Assembly (NCBI RefSeq): GCF_001274785.1
Contig: NZ_LHPI01000001.1
Coordinates: 124,001 to 188,000, forward strand
Direction: 5' to 3'
DNA: 64,000 nucleotides
Origin: Vibrio hepatarius
GTDB lineage: Bacteria > Pseudomonadota > Gammaproteobacteria > Enterobacterales > Vibrionaceae
Of this stretch, positions 37,570 to 46,159 are shown one piece after another (within the stretch, counting starts at the first letter, position 1; every line of letters starts with the position of its first letter). The position numbers were made by a program, and so were the translations under genes. A model generated the notes under the pieces. The model searched no databases. It was not told the DNA's origin and worked only from the letters and a program-made list of their open reading frames with translations.

Positions 37570-38259
37570 TTACTCTATCCGTGTAATGGTGACTTTAGCG
37601 CCGGGGTTTAAGAAGCGATGAACGGCGGACAGTGTTGAGGTTGGTAATCCATCGTCTTGGCTGACAACACCCGGATGGAAACTCACCACGTCATCGCTAT
37701 CGTTTCGGGCTGCATTAAAGCCTTCTCCACCGCCAGCGGGGCCTGGGATTGTTGACGCTAGCTCGTCGTTTGCTTCGGTACCGGAATCCCAAACATTCAT
37801 GTTCATTTCAAAGCGCTCACCCACGGAAAGCGACTTGAGTGACAGCCCTGATTCGCCGACAAACGCATCGTTGGTGTTCACTAGCATCGAGGCGACAGAT
37901 AAGTAAGCGTAGCTGTCAGGGTCGACGCTAAAGGTCACTTGATCCGATGTACCCGGGAGTATTAAGCCATGACCGGAGATCCCTTCATGGACATTGGCGT
38001 TGCTATTCATCAGCGCAATAAGTTCTGCGTTGCTGCCTCCTTCTGCTAAACGCTCTAGTTCAACTGAAGCGCTTTGCCCCACGGAGAATAGCTGATAATT
38101 ACTATTATGCGTAAGCACAGCCAACGGAGACATAGGCTGACTAGCGGTTAAGTTGGTGACGCTGACTGTATACCGATACGTCTTGTCGTTATCGTCACTC
38201 TTCGGACAACCAGCGAGCAACGCCACTGATGCTGCGACAAGTAAGATTCTGTATTTCAT
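37570..38259 (-). CDS. Spondin-domain lipoprotein
   Basis: Protein of 229 aa with a lipoprotein signal (lipobox LLAGC, Cys18). The mature part is a spondin_N-like domain: YTVSVTNLTASQPMSPLAVLTH, LAEGGSNAELIALM, ASMLVNTNDAFVG, WDSGTEANDELASTIPGP and FHPG. It is a paralogue of the next gene upstream, sharing the motif order throughout. The function of bacterial spondin-domain proteins is not known; they are exported. Nine bases separate the two genes, so they form an operon. Confidence 0.85.
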   Translation of the reverse strand: MKYRILLVAASVALLAGCPKSDDNDKTYRYTVSVTNLTASQPMSPLAVLTHNSNYQLFSVGQSASVELERLAEGGSNAELIALMNSNANVHEGISGHGLILPGTSDQVTFSVDPDSYAYLSVASMLVNTNDAFVGESGLSLKSLSVGERFEMNMNVWDSGTEANDELASTIPGPAGGGEGFNAARNDSDDVVSFHPGVVSQDDGLPTSTLSAVHRFLNPGAKVTITRIE

Positions 38260-38268
38260 ACATCCCCC

Positions 38269-38952
38269 TTACTTAACGACAACGGTCATGGTGGCAACTG
38301 GGTTTAACCAACGGTGGCTGCTGCTGTCTAAGTCGCTGATACCGCCTGTTGCATCGCTATCGCCCAAGTTACCCGGATGTATGTGAACTTTGTCGTTGCT
38401 CACTGTGGTTTCTACACCAGAACCGCCCGAGCCGAATGTAATAAACGGCGGGTTAGGCATACTGCTCGCTAACTCATCATTGGCTTCGGTGCCAGCGTCG
38501 TAGCTAAGAAGCGTGGTTTGATAGGTGCCCGATTTGGATGGGATTTTCCAGCTATCTAGACCAACAAAACCATCGTTGGTTGGCAGTAGCATCGCGCTGA
38601 GGGAAAGGTATTTGTGACTACCTGTGTTGATAGTAAACGTGGTCGCGATGCCCGGATTTAAAATACCGGCTGCTGGATTCTCAACCACTTCACCGCCAGC
38701 ATTACCAATTAAGCTCGATAGACCAGAGATATCGCCACCTTCCGCCATGGCTTCAAGCTCTGGTGTTGCAGCATCACCCGCTCTAAACATCTGTAGATCC
38801 GAACCGTGAGCAGCAACGATCAGTGGCGTAAAGTAGATCCCTTTGGTGGCGTTGGTGATCGTAATCTCCAGCTCTTTTGCATTGATTGCCCCTGAACCAA
38901 GAGTGAGCGCAACTGAAGTCATGATGAGTCCGAGTTGGGTAGGTTTTTTCAT
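38269..38952 (-). CDS. Secreted spondin-domain protein
   Basis: Protein of 227 aa with a cleavable signal peptide (MKKPTQLGLIMTSVALTLGSGAINA). Spondin_N-like domain: ITITNATKGIYFTPLIVAAHG, MAEGGDISGLSSLIGNAGG, LSAMLLPTNDGFVGLDSW, YDAGTEANDELASSMPNPPF, HIHPGNLG. No lipobox, unlike its paralogue at 37570-38259. First gene of this operon; the neighbouring two-component genes may control it. Confidence 0.85.
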   Translation of the reverse strand: MKKPTQLGLIMTSVALTLGSGAINAKELEITITNATKGIYFTPLIVAAHGSDLQMFRAGDAATPELEAMAEGGDISGLSSLIGNAGGEVVENPAAGILNPGIATTFTINTGSHKYLSLSAMLLPTNDGFVGLDSWKIPSKSGTYQTTLLSYDAGTEANDELASSMPNPPFITFGSGGSGVETTVSNDKVHIHPGNLGDSDATGGISDLDSSSHRWLNPVATMTVVVK

Positions 38953-39254
38953 TGTGATTCCATCCTTTAATGAGAGTAAATTCCCAAGTCCTGTTACGGC
39001 TTTTCCAAATGGACGACTTGAGTCACTGAGGCGCTACGTTTTGCGCGCTTACTTTCAAGGATGACGAATAGATCTCTCGGTAATATCACCGAATTCTCAT
39101 AAAACTCTCACAACTTTAGAGCGAGTTTAATGGCATGAATTGCGTTACGCTTTGGATGATTTTTCGGAGGAGGGGAGAACAATAATAAAGGTTGATATTG
39201 ATCTTTTAGCTAGATGAAGAAATACAGGCTTACCCTCAAGTAAGCCTGAATTAT
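38953..39254. promoter_or_regulatory. Region upstream of the spondin operon
   Basis: A 302-bp gap. It contains a dyad CGGTAATATCACCG (39078-39091, one mismatched pair), a possible operator about 130 bp before the first spondin gene, and a hairpin CAGGCTTAC/GTAAGCCTG (39225-39248) that would end the minus-strand acetyltransferase message. No gene is seen. Confidence 0.5.
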
Positions 39255-39746
39255 TTACGCTTTAATCCGCGCCATAAAATAGGTATTGATATATTCACCG
39301 TCTCGGTACGAACCAAATTTCGCTTCGCCTTCAATTTCAAAGCCAAATTTTTTGTAGCACGCGATCGCTTTTTCATTGTCGCTGTTGACTTCGATTTGAA
39401 TTCTCTTCACCTGTAGCCAGTTGTCTGCGAGATCAATCACTGTTTCAATCAGTTTGCTGCCGATGCCCAAACCGTGAAAGTCATCGTGAACCCCAATTCC
39501 AAACGAGGCGCAGTGTGCGATTCTAGGGCGTTGTGAATGCTCAAGACCAATGTTTCCGACGACGCGTCCATCCACCTCGGCGACAAAGCTATAAACGCCT
39601 TCTGGCATGTTTTCCAGTCGTTTCGTCCACATGGTGAGAGAAGGTTTTGGCAGTTGCAGAGTTTCACGCTGTGCGTTCGGCTGTGAATAGATATCGCATA
39701 ATGCAGCTGCATCGCTAACTAACGTAGGACGAATGATTATTTCCAT
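39255..39746 (-). CDS. YhhY/AaaT-like N-acetyltransferase
   Basis: GNAT enzyme of 163 aa, closely matching E. coli YhhY as I recall it (IIIRPTLVSDAAALCDIYSQPNAQRETLQLPKPS; HCASFGIGVHDDFHGLGIGSKLIE; KIACYKKFGFEIEGEAKFGSYRDGEYINTYFMAR-like ending). YhhY has been described as an amino acid N-acetyltransferase. The gene stands alone with its own terminator. Confidence 0.85.
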   Translation of the reverse strand: MEIIIRPTLVSDAAALCDIYSQPNAQRETLQLPKPSLTMWTKRLENMPEGVYSFVAEVDGRVVGNIGLEHSQRPRIAHCASFGIGVHDDFHGLGIGSKLIETVIDLADNWLQVKRIQIEVNSDNEKAIACYKKFGFEIEGEAKFGSYRDGEYINTYFMARIKA

Positions 39747-39942
39747 ATGATTATCTTCTCGACTGGTTCAACATTTCTCCACAATAGCGATTAATTTAGA
39801 TTTGTTAAAGTGTTGTTTTAAAGAAATTTTTAAGTCTATATTTTGCTTTTCTTTTTATTAATCGCTCAAGCAAAGAATAGAACATTGTTTATTACTTCTT
39901 ATGGCTATAATGTAAAAGAAAAATACAAATCGGATTTATAAA

Positions 39943-41121
39943 ATGGATCAGTCGGCTAGTTGGAAAACCCCACAAAACTTCCTGTTAATAATTTCAATCG
40001 TGGTTCCCATCGCGTTCTCAAGTTGGATGGCGTTGCTGAATAACTTCGTGATTGAAAAAGCCAATTTCGACGGCGCAGACATTGGTTTGCTGCAAAGCGT
40101 GCGCGAAATTCCGGGCTTTTTGGCGTTTACCGCGGTGTTTGTCCTGCTGTTTATCCGCGAGCAAAAATTCATTCTGCTATCGCTTTGTGCACTGACATTA
40201 GGTACGGCGCTGACTGGATTCTTTCCTTCATTATTTGGTTTGTTGCTGACGACTTTACTGATGTCGACAGGCTTCCACTACTTTGAAACGCTCAAACAAT
40301 CACTCTCGCTGCAGTGGTTATCGAAAGAAGAAGCGCCAGAAATGTTGGGTAAATTCATTTCCGTTGGCGCATTGGCGTCACTCTGCACTTATGGCGCGCT
40401 TTGGGTGTGTTTGGAAGTGCTCAACATGGACTTTAAGTGGGTCTATTTGAGTTTTGGTGGCGTGGGTTTTCTGTTGGTGTTGTGGATGACGTTGGCTTTT
40501 CCGCAGTTTAAATCTGAAGTGCCACAAAATAAAAAATTGGTGTTGAGAAAGCGCTACTGGCTCTACTACGCCTTAACGTTTATGAGTGGCGCACGTCGTC
40601 AGATCTTTACCGTGTTTGCGGGCTTCTTGATGGTGGAAAAGTTTGGTTATTCCGCCGCAGATATTACTATGCTGTTCCTGATTAACTACTTGTTTAACTT
40701 CCTGTTTGCGAAAAAAATTGGCCGTTTTATCGGTAAAGTGGGCGAGCGAAAAGCGCTGATGTTCGAATACACCGGTCTGATTTGTGTCTTTGTCGGCTAC
40801 GCTTTGGTTCAGTCCGCAGAATGGGCGGCTGCTCTGTACGTGGTAGACCATCTGTTCTTTGCGTTAGCGCTGGCAATTAAAACCTACTTCCAAAAAATCG
40901 CGGATCCGGCAGATATGGCATCCACCGCAGGCGTCGCATTTACCATCAACCACATTGCAGCGGTGTTTATCCCGGTCACATTTGGTTTGATTTGGTTGGT
41001 ATCGCCAGCAGCGGTGTTTTACATTGGTGCAGCGATGGCGGGCGTCTCATTTGCGTTGTCGATGAACATTCCTGCGCAGCCTGACGAAGGCAACGAAGTC
41101 CGCGTTTTAAGATGGAGTTAA
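39943..41121 (+). CDS. MFS transporter
   Basis: Membrane protein of 392 aa with about twelve hydrophobic helices and the major facilitator layout. The short loop LRKRYWLYYALTFMSGARRQIFTVFAGF separates the two halves; a charged conserved loop is KKIGRFIGKVGERKALM. Substrate unknown. It is six bases before an oxidoreductase gene, so the two likely work together, perhaps on a sugar or polyol. Confidence 0.82.
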   Translation: MDQSASWKTPQNFLLIISIVVPIAFSSWMALLNNFVIEKANFDGADIGLLQSVREIPGFLAFTAVFVLLFIREQKFILLSLCALTLGTALTGFFPSLFGLLLTTLLMSTGFHYFETLKQSLSLQWLSKEEAPEMLGKFISVGALASLCTYGALWVCLEVLNMDFKWVYLSFGGVGFLLVLWMTLAFPQFKSEVPQNKKLVLRKRYWLYYALTFMSGARRQIFTVFAGFLMVEKFGYSAADITMLFLINYLFNFLFAKKIGRFIGKVGERKALMFEYTGLICVFVGYALVQSAEWAAALYVVDHLFFALALAIKTYFQKIADPADMASTAGVAFTINHIAAVFIPVTFGLIWLVSPAAVFYIGAAMAGVSFALSMNIPAQPDEGNEVRVLRWS

Positions 41122-41127
41122 ATTAAG

Positions 41128-42057
41128 ATGAAGATCGGAATTATTGGTTTGGGTGACATTGCGCAGAAAGCGTATTTGCCCATCATTAGCCAGCTAGAAA
41201 ATGTCGAACCGATATTTTGTACCCGCAATGCTCAAACGCTGGCGCAGCTTAGCCAAAAATACCGAGTCGCCCAGTCTTGCCACGATTATCGTCAATTAGT
41301 GGAGTTGGGTGTGGACGCCGTGATGGTGCACGCGGCGACGTCTGTACATACCCAGATCGCCAGTTACTTTCTTAAACTGGGGATTCCAACATTTGTTGAT
41401 AAACCTCTTGCCGATAGCGCGGCGGACGTAGAAGAGTTATATGAGCTCGCCGAACGGCAGCAGACGCCGCTTTACGTCGGCTTTAATCGTCGCCATATCC
41501 CTCTTTTCAACCAATCGATGCCAGAGTACCAATTAGGGTACAGTGGTGATTTGCTGTCCTTGCGCTGGGAAAAGCATCGTTTTGACCTTCCGGGTGAGAT
41601 TCGCACGTTTGTGTTCGATGACTTTATTCATCCGCTGGATAGCATCAATCTAAACGCTAAATCGACATTGGATGATGTGTACGTTACCCAGCAATTTTCA
41701 GGTCAGCAACTGGCACGATTAGATGTGCAGTGGCAAGCCGGTAACACCTTGTTGCACGCGTCGATGAACCGTCAGTTTGGTATTACTTCGGAGCGCGTAT
41801 CCGCCAGCTACACCAACCAAGCGTTTGAGTTTGATTCGTTCACTCAAGGGCGATGTTGGCAAAACGGCGAGGAATCGGTGCTGCGTTTGAAAGACTGGAT
41901 ACCAATGTTAGCGAGTAAAGGTTTTGAGGCGATGATTGCCGACTGGCTCCAAGTGATCGAGCAAGGCAAACTCGACACTTCGGTGATAGCAAGGAATCTC
42001 GCTAGCCACCAGTTGGCAGAACGCTTAGTCGAAATGCTACACGCTCAACTGCGCTAA
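41128..42057 (+). CDS. Gfo/Idh/MocA-family oxidoreductase
   Basis: NAD(P)-dependent dehydrogenase-like protein, 309 aa. The Rossmann motif GIIGLGDIAQKAYLP is at the N-terminus, the catalytic-type Lys is in FVDKPLADSAADV (EKP-like motif), and the GFNRRH segment follows. Substrate unknown; family members act on sugars, inositols or biliverdin. Its end overlaps that of the convergent LysR gene by 21 bp. Confidence 0.87.
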   Translation: MKIGIIGLGDIAQKAYLPIISQLENVEPIFCTRNAQTLAQLSQKYRVAQSCHDYRQLVELGVDAVMVHAATSVHTQIASYFLKLGIPTFVDKPLADSAADVEELYELAERQQTPLYVGFNRRHIPLFNQSMPEYQLGYSGDLLSLRWEKHRFDLPGEIRTFVFDDFIHPLDSINLNAKSTLDDVYVTQQFSGQQLARLDVQWQAGNTLLHASMNRQFGITSERVSASYTNQAFEFDSFTQGRCWQNGEESVLRLKDWIPMLASKGFEAMIADWLQVIEQGKLDTSVIARNLASHQLAERLVEMLHAQLR

Positions 42058-42957
42058 GCGATTCTGCAAGAACTCGATAAAGATCTTAATCTGGCTCGGG
42101 ATGTATTTTGATTGTGCATACTGAGCCACGACTTGCCCTTGATAGCGCCCTAACAAACGCCATTCTGGCAACAGTTCGACCGCTTCACCTGACTCAATAT
42201 AATCGCGAATCGCGAACTCTGGTAACACGGTTATTCCCATTCCACGCAACATCGCTTCTCGGCGTAATTCACTATGGTTGACGGCGAAACTGCCGCGAAT
42301 ACCAATCGGCAACTTTTCTTCGTGCCGCAAAAACTCCCAAATGCAGTCTTTTGGATCTTCACCTAAGCGGATGCAATTGTGCTTGGTTAGCTCGCTCGGG
42401 TGGGTAAGCTCACCGTGTTGCGCGAGATAGCTTGGGCTGGCGCACAACACTAACTTACAACTGCCCAGCGGTTTAGCGATCAGCCCCGCCACTGGCGATT
42501 CGGTGATATGGATAATGACGTCGACTTCATCGCCGATTGGGTCAATGTAATGGTCGGCGACTTTCAGTTGCAGCTCAACTTGAGAGTACGCGGCGCTGAA
42601 ATCGAGGATATGCGGCATCAAGACTTGTCTCGACCAGGCTTTCGGCGCGGCGACTCGCAGCGAACCAGAGACCGTCGCTTTGTCGACCTGAGCCGCGGAT
42701 ACCGCCAGTTTCGCCGCACTAAGCATATCGCGACAAAGGTTAAAGACTTGCTGACCAGTGGCACTTAAGCGCATCTGGCGCGTGGTGCGTTCAAGTAGCT
42801 TCTCTTCCAGCGCACCCTCTAAGCGTGCAATTGAGCGGCTTATTGAAGACGGAGCGACGCCAAGTTTCGTTGCTGCGGCAGAGAAACTTCCTGATTCCAC
42901 CACCTGCACAAAAACCGCCATCTCTGATAATAAAGGGATGAGCTTATTTGTATCCAT
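42037..42957 (-). CDS. LysR-family transcriptional regulator
   Basis: LysR regulator, 306 aa from the ATG at 42957, with AAAGGAT upstream; a longer frame reaches 42999. The N-terminal winged HTH is visible (FVQVVESGSFSAAATKLGVAPSSISRSIARLEGALEEKLLERTTRQ), followed by the effector domain. It is divergent from a DMT transporter gene 94 bp away, which it may control. Confidence 0.9.
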   Translation of the reverse strand: MDTNKLIPLLSEMAVFVQVVESGSFSAAATKLGVAPSSISRSIARLEGALEEKLLERTTRQMRLSATGQQVFNLCRDMLSAAKLAVSAAQVDKATVSGSLRVAAPKAWSRQVLMPHILDFSAAYSQVELQLKVADHYIDPIGDEVDVIIHITESPVAGLIAKPLGSCKLVLCASPSYLAQHGELTHPSELTKHNCIRLGEDPKDCIWEFLRHEEKLPIGIRGSFAVNHSELRREAMLRGMGITVLPEFAIRDYIESGEAVELLPEWRLLGRYQGQVVAQYAQSKYIPSQIKIFIEFLQNRLAQLSV

Positions 42958-43051
42958 AATGCAATTATCCTTTGCGCAATGTCTATATTGTTTCGACATG
43001 GTTACTTATAGATACTGCTTAAGTCAATATGTAAGCCAAAAGGAGACGGCG

Positions 43052-43957
43052 ATGACTACGGCAGAGAGTTCATATTTAAGGCGAGGAGTTCGCCTACCGG
43101 TAACCGAAGGGCTGTTATTGCTGGTGGCGGTATTTTGGGGAACCAGTTATGGACTCACCAAAAGTGCGTTGCTGTATACCAGTGTTTTGGTGTTTATTGC
43201 GATTCGTTTCTCAATCACTTTTTTATCCATCTTACCTGTGGTGATTCGAGATTTTCGTCGTGGTCTGAATCAAGACTGGTCAATTGCGATACCGACCGGT
43301 TTTATTCTCTCGGCGATTTTTTTATGCGAAGTGTTCGGAGTAGCGCAAACCTCGGCGTCTAATGCAGCTTTTTTGATCAGCTTAAGCGTGATTCTAACGG
43401 CGTTTGCGGAGTTGGTGATCAATAAAAAGCGCGTGAGTAATACCTTGTTAGTGCTCACGCTATGCAGTGTTGTCGGCGTATTACTGCTGACCAGCAAACA
43501 AGGCTTTGAGTTGTCGCTAAATCGCGGTGACTACTTGATCCTCACCGCTGCGCTATTAAGGGCGGTGATGGTCACGTCAACCAAGCGCTTTACCGAGGGC
43601 AAAAAGATAACAACCTCGACGCTGACCTGTTTGCAGTCGTTGGTGGTCGCGCTGGTAGCTTTGCTCGCGGCGTGGGGCTATTTGCCGAGTTCAGAATTCG
43701 TGCTGCCCGTAGAACAAGAGTTTTGGTTGATTGTCGCCTATCTGGTGCTGTTCTGTACCTTGTTTGCGTTCTATGTGCAGAATTACGCGGTGAGAAAAAC
43801 ATCACCCACACGGGTCTCTTTGTTGATGGGTAGCGAGCCATTGTTTGGCGCTCTGTTTGCCATGCTGTGGCTGCAGGAGTCATTATCGGCGCTGCAATTG
43901 GTGGGAGGAGGATTAATTCTTGTGAGCGTGGTTGTTACATCTGTTCGTGAAAATTAA
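43052..43957 (+). CDS. EamA/DMT-family transporter
   Basis: Membrane protein of 301 aa with two EamA repeats and about ten helices (LLLLVAVFWGTSYGLTKSAL; the second ends GSEPLFGALFAMLWLQESLSALQLVGGGLILVSV). The ATG at 43052 follows AAAAGGAGA. These carriers usually export metabolites such as amino acids. It precedes a desuccinylase-like gene by 59 bp. Confidence 0.88.
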   Translation: MTTAESSYLRRGVRLPVTEGLLLLVAVFWGTSYGLTKSALLYTSVLVFIAIRFSITFLSILPVVIRDFRRGLNQDWSIAIPTGFILSAIFLCEVFGVAQTSASNAAFLISLSVILTAFAELVINKKRVSNTLLVLTLCSVVGVLLLTSKQGFELSLNRGDYLILTAALLRAVMVTSTKRFTEGKKITTSTLTCLQSLVVALVALLAAWGYLPSSEFVLPVEQEFWLIVAYLVLFCTLFAFYVQNYAVRKTSPTRVSLLMGSEPLFGALFAMLWLQESLSALQLVGGGLILVSVVVTSVREN

Positions 43958-44016
43958 CATCGCTAAGATTATACTGGATGGTCATTCGGTCGAGCCCGCA
44001 AGCAATGGAGATGTCA

Positions 44017-45015
44017 ATGACCAAACCCCTCAACGAGTGCATTATGCCAATGTACCCGACCATCCAAGCTTTGGATGTGAATACGTTAAACGCCGGAGAA
44101 CACAAGTTCTGGTTTGCCGTTGCCACCGACGCGATTGGCCACCCACAAACCTTGCCTGTCAGAGTGTTCAAAGGGGCAAAAGAGGGGAAACGTTTTGTGA
44201 TTACCGCGGGCGTTCATGGTGACGAGCAAAACGGCATCCTGACCGCGCAACGCTTAGCGCGCGAGTTGGTGGGCAAAGAGATCGCTGGCGTGGTGACGAT
44301 TGTACCAACGGTGAATTTGTCGGGGATCGCCCGTCATAGTCGTGACTTTCATTCTGCAGCGCCAGACAGCTCTTCCGCCAACTTAAACCGTGTGTTTCCC
44401 GGCAGCCCAACTGGTGACGATGCCAGTCGTTACGCCAATAGTTTGTGGGAGAATTTGCTCAAACCCAACGCGGACCTAGCGATCGATCTTCACTCTCAAA
44501 CCAGCGGCTCGGCGTATCCGCTTTATGCGTTTGCCGACTACCGATTGGAAGACGCGATTCGCATGGCAAGACTGATCAATCCCGATGTGATTCTCAACGA
44601 CCCGGGCGACCCTGGGATTCTTGAAACCGTCTACAACCGAGCGGGGATCGCTTCTATTACCATCGAAGTCGGTATCGGGCGTTACACCGACCTAGAGATG
44701 GTCGACAGAGCGACACGCGGCGTGCTCAATATTCTGAAAGCCTATGAAGTGATTGCTGGCACTGTCGATTCTGCGCCGACTCCTTGCGTGGAAGGCAACG
44801 AGATTGTCAGCGTCCGTGCGAGCCAAGGTGGATTTGTGATTTGCCATGTTGAACTAATGGACCGCGTGAGCGAAGGACAAACACTGGCAACGCAATACAA
44901 CAGCTTTGGTGATGAAGTTGAAACCTATCGTTCGCCGATTGATGGCACGGTGATCAGCCACAATGTGGAATCGGTCAGAGCGCCGGGCTCGCTGGTGGTG
45001 AGATTAATTCGCTAA
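44017..45015 (+). CDS. Succinylglutamate desuccinylase/aspartoacylase-family hydrolase
   Basis: Zinc carboxypeptidase-like protein, 332 aa from the ATG at 44017 (GGAG six bases upstream; ATG at 44011 is also in frame). Metal and catalytic motifs: AGVHGDEQNG (His and Glu ligands), NLNRVFPG, and DLHSQTSG (third His). A barrel-sandwich-like C-terminal domain follows, as in this subfamily. The true substrate, an N-acyl amino acid or similar, is not known. Probably co-transcribed with the DMT transporter. Confidence 0.87.
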   Translation: MTKPLNECIMPMYPTIQALDVNTLNAGEHKFWFAVATDAIGHPQTLPVRVFKGAKEGKRFVITAGVHGDEQNGILTAQRLARELVGKEIAGVVTIVPTVNLSGIARHSRDFHSAAPDSSSANLNRVFPGSPTGDDASRYANSLWENLLKPNADLAIDLHSQTSGSAYPLYAFADYRLEDAIRMARLINPDVILNDPGDPGILETVYNRAGIASITIEVGIGRYTDLEMVDRATRGVLNILKAYEVIAGTVDSAPTPCVEGNEIVSVRASQGGFVICHVELMDRVSEGQTLATQYNSFGDEVETYRSPIDGTVISHNVESVRAPGSLVVRLIR

Positions 45016-45028
45016 TCGACGAGTAAAT

Positions 45029-45059
45029 AAAAAGCGCCGATTTATATTGGCGCTTTTTT
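45029..45059 (+). terminator. Terminator between desuccinylase-like gene and hcr
   Basis: AAAAAGCGCC and GGCGCTTTTT arms (45029-45038, 45049-45058) with a ten-base loop and T-run; serves convergent genes. Confidence 0.88.
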
Positions 45060-45063
45060 GTGT

Positions 45064-46098
45064 CTAGGTGAGTGACACTTCGACGTCACTTTGTATCTGG
45101 CTTGAACAGGCGAGCGTATAACCTTGCGCCAACTCTTCTTCAGTCAGAGTTTCCGTGCTGGTTCGGCTCACTTCGCCTTTGGTCACTTTGCACTTGCAAG
45201 AGCCGCACATGCCGCTGCGACAGGCGATAATGATTGGCACACCGTTTTCTTCCAATACATCGGCGAGCGTTGCACCTTGCTCGACCTGCGTAGCAACGCC
45301 GAATGCCGGTACTTCAAACTGCACTGCGTCACCGCCGCTGTTTTCTGTATGCGCTTCAATCGGTGTAAAACTCTCTTGATGGAACTGCGAAGGATCAACA
45401 CCAAGTGCTAAGGCGTTTTGCTCCATATCTTGCATAAACTGGGTTGGACCACACAGGTAAACCGTGCGCTCGCTTAAGTCAGGGCAGAGTGCGCGAAGCC
45501 ACTCTTGGTCCAAACGTCCTTGAGGATGCTCTGTGCCAGCATTGTCTTTGAGTAACAGACGTAAATGGAAGTTGGGATAAAGCGAATGCAATGTCTCGAG
45601 TTCATCGAAATAAATCGTCTGTGCGCTGCTTTTCGCCATATGGATAAAGGTAATGTCGATGTCGGCTTGAGCTTTCAACCATGTTTTTGCCATCGACATC
45701 ACTGGCGTGATACCACAGCCGGCGCTGAGTAGCGCAACTTTAGACTTCGGCGCGCAATCGACCGCGTTAAATGGACCAGTTGGCGCTAACACCGAAACGT
45801 TATCACCGACATTGAAGTGGTCAATCATGTGGTTGGATACCAAGCCGCCATCAACGCGTTTCACCGTCAGTTGCAGATAGTGTTCTGCCGGCGCGGAGCT
45901 GATCGAATAGGCGCGATATTCCATCTTGCCAGCCAGTTCAAACCCCAATGAAACAAACTGTCCCGGTTTAAAATCGAATGTGAGTGTAGGATCGGATTGG
46001 GTGCTCGCTAGCTTAAAACTAAAGGTATCAGAAGTTTCCTGCCACTTGTCGATGCAGCGCAGCGTCGTCGGCTGATTATTTTGCCATTCATTAATCAT
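45064..46098 (-). CDS. hcr: NADH oxidoreductase Hcr
   Basis: Electron donor to hybrid-cluster protein, 344 aa. FAD-binding segment YRAYSISSAPAEHYLQLTVKR, NAD-binding GCGITPVMSMAK and YLCGPTQFM, and at the C-terminus a plant-type [2Fe-2S] domain (CRSGMCGSCKC, last Cys in LACSS). Encoded directly after hcp. A 61-bp gap with a hairpin separates them. Confidence 0.94.
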   Translation of the reverse strand: MINEWQNNQPTTLRCIDKWQETSDTFSFKLASTQSDPTLTFDFKPGQFVSLGFELAGKMEYRAYSISSAPAEHYLQLTVKRVDGGLVSNHMIDHFNVGDNVSVLAPTGPFNAVDCAPKSKVALLSAGCGITPVMSMAKTWLKAQADIDITFIHMAKSSAQTIYFDELETLHSLYPNFHLRLLLKDNAGTEHPQGRLDQEWLRALCPDLSERTVYLCGPTQFMQDMEQNALALGVDPSQFHQESFTPIEAHTENSGGDAVQFEVPAFGVATQVEQGATLADVLEENGVPIIIACRSGMCGSCKCKVTKGEVSRTSTETLTEEELAQGYTLACSSQIQSDVEVSLT

Positions 46099-46119
46099 GG
46101 AGTTCTCTCATACAAAAGT

Positions 46120-46143
46120 GCCCAGCCAAAAATTTGGCCGGGC
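46120..46143 (-). other. Intercistronic hairpin between hcp and hcr
   Basis: GCCCAGCCAAA and TTTGGCCGGGC arms (one mismatch, two-base centre) lie between the two genes without a T-run. It may lower hcr expression or stabilise the hcp message. Confidence 0.5.
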
Positions 46144-46159
46144 AAGGGACAGCAGGGAT

